Shown in pieces: positions 63,361 to 64,000 of a stretch of DNA of 64,000 nt. Each line of letters opens with the position of its first letter. Within the stretch, counting starts at the first letter, position 1. The stretch is from Bifidobacterium asteroides DSM 20089. GTDB taxonomy: Bacteria; Actinomycetota; Actinomycetes; Actinomycetales; Bifidobacteriaceae. The notes below the pieces were generated by a model. The model was not told the origin of the DNA, ran no database searches, and was given only the letters and a program-made list of their open reading frames with translations. Made by a program: the position numbers and the translations under genes. The DNA lies in the NCBI RefSeq assembly GCF_002715865.1, contig NZ_CP017696.1:744001-808000 (forward strand), read 5' to 3'.

Positions 63361-64000
63361 TTAATTTTTATCACCGCCGGCGAGTTGAGTATGCCAGGCA
63401 AGAGGGGCTGTAAGGATAGCAGCAGATAGGAGTCCCACTGTCAGTAGGATGGTCCCTGCCCAGGCTGCGGTTGTAGTGGGTACCGAATTGACCCATGCAG
63501 GTAGGAAAAATGATGACCTCAAGTTCTGCAAAGTTCTCAATAGTGGTGCAAGTACCCCTAGGAGCAGTGCAATCCAAGAGCATTGCCATATGCATAAAAG
63601 GGCCACGATATTCGCCAGGAGTGTTATGGGGGCTATCGTTTGGGCAATAACCGGCAGGGGCCTTATTCCAGGGTTGATCGCAGTGACAATCAATAAGGCT
63701 GCTCCCCCGACGACAATATTGGAGATAAAGGCCAGGAGCAGTCTAGTAGCTACTACAACTTGAGGTCCCAGGGGCATACTGAGCATTAACTCACGATCAT
63801 CTTTAATGGAAAAGACCAGGATCATGGTCAGTGCCATGTTGAGCATGAGCATATTTGAAAAGATATGCATACCGAGACTGCCGTAACGTGCGCCTTGCAT
63901 AGCGTTGCTAATTAAAACGGAGCACGCTGCTATCGCAATTTCCACCAGTAAGATATATCGCGGTATGAGGCGGAATTGTGCCAGAACAAGTGGGCCACAG
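63361..64000 (-). CDS. ABC-2-type membrane subunit, partial at window edge
   Basis: At least 213 residues, continuing past the right end of the window. A frame beginning at GTG 63945 is open, but the upstream codons in frame (LVLAQFRLIPRYILL) run to the edge without a stop, so the true start lies outside. Six or so hydrophobic segments; a cytoplasmic loop has FSIKDDRELMLSMPLGPQVV. Likely the first membrane subunit of the exporter. Confidence 0.7.
   Translation of the reverse strand, partial: CGPLVLAQFRLIPRYILLVEIAIAACSVLISNAMQGARYGSLGMHIFSNMLMLNMALTMILVFSIKDDRELMLSMPLGPQVVVATRLLLAFISNIVVGGAALLIVTAINPGIRPLPVIAQTIAPITLLANIVALLCIWQCSWIALLLGVLAPLLRTLQNLRSSFFLPAWVNSVPTTTAAWAGTILLTVGLLSAAILTAPLAWHTQLAGGDKN

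Overview
The window reads as a chromosomal segment of a high-GC actinobacterium, most probably Bifidobacterium. I base this on RbpA, a fused PafB-PafC regulator, the pgsA-DUF881-sbp-DUF881-FHA-MerR block, a TrpC-TrpB fusion, two FadD-type ligases, a eukaryotic-type UDP-glucose pyrophosphorylase and the rpsB-tsf-pyrH-frr-cdsA-rlmN order. The species cannot be fixed from the sequence alone.

1-37.3 kb is dense, GC-rich core genome with every gene intact. In order it holds a GH51 arabinofuranosidase, an M23-like protein, two acyl-CoA ligases flanking a sugar-binding-type lipoprotein, icd and guaB3, then an Rv3235-like protein, def and the translation/lipid block rpsB-tsf-pyrH-frr-cdsA-rlmN. A mixed his/trp block follows (hisF, hisI, trpCB fusion, trpA, lgt, rpe, hisE, hisG; no trpE between hisI and trpCB). 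Next come pgsA, two DUF881 proteins around a small basic protein, a GarA-like FHA protein and an FtsR-like MerR regulator. On the minus strand are a HAD phosphatase and rbpA (with a textbook sigma-R/SigH-type promoter), helY, a small membrane protein, pafBC and the UDP-glucose pyrophosphorylase. A tRNA-Pro(GGG) closes the block.

37.3-44.8 kb, directly after tRNA-Pro, is an island of foreign character. It holds an ABC-F protein, long stretches without genes, and a very AT-rich gene for an AAA ATPase fused to a DUF4435/TOPRIM-like domain. That architecture matches single-chain PARIS (AriA-AriB) phage defence. The gene is split by a one-base frameshift in an A8 run. Small decayed membrane-protein genes follow.

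44.8-64 kb is an accessory cell-envelope and drug/peptide-response region. It has a broken GT2-GT39 glycosyltransferase pair, an alpha/beta hydrolase, a BcrA-like ABC exporter (ATPase plus two permeases) with its two-component system, a MerR-TipAS regulator with a VOC protein, a DHA2 MFS pump (frameshifted near its end) with a second two-component system, and an ABC-2 exporter with a lipoprotein that runs off the right edge. Broken genes cluster in 40-60 kb and none are seen in the first 37 kb, so this looks like real gene turnover and not uniform sequencing error.
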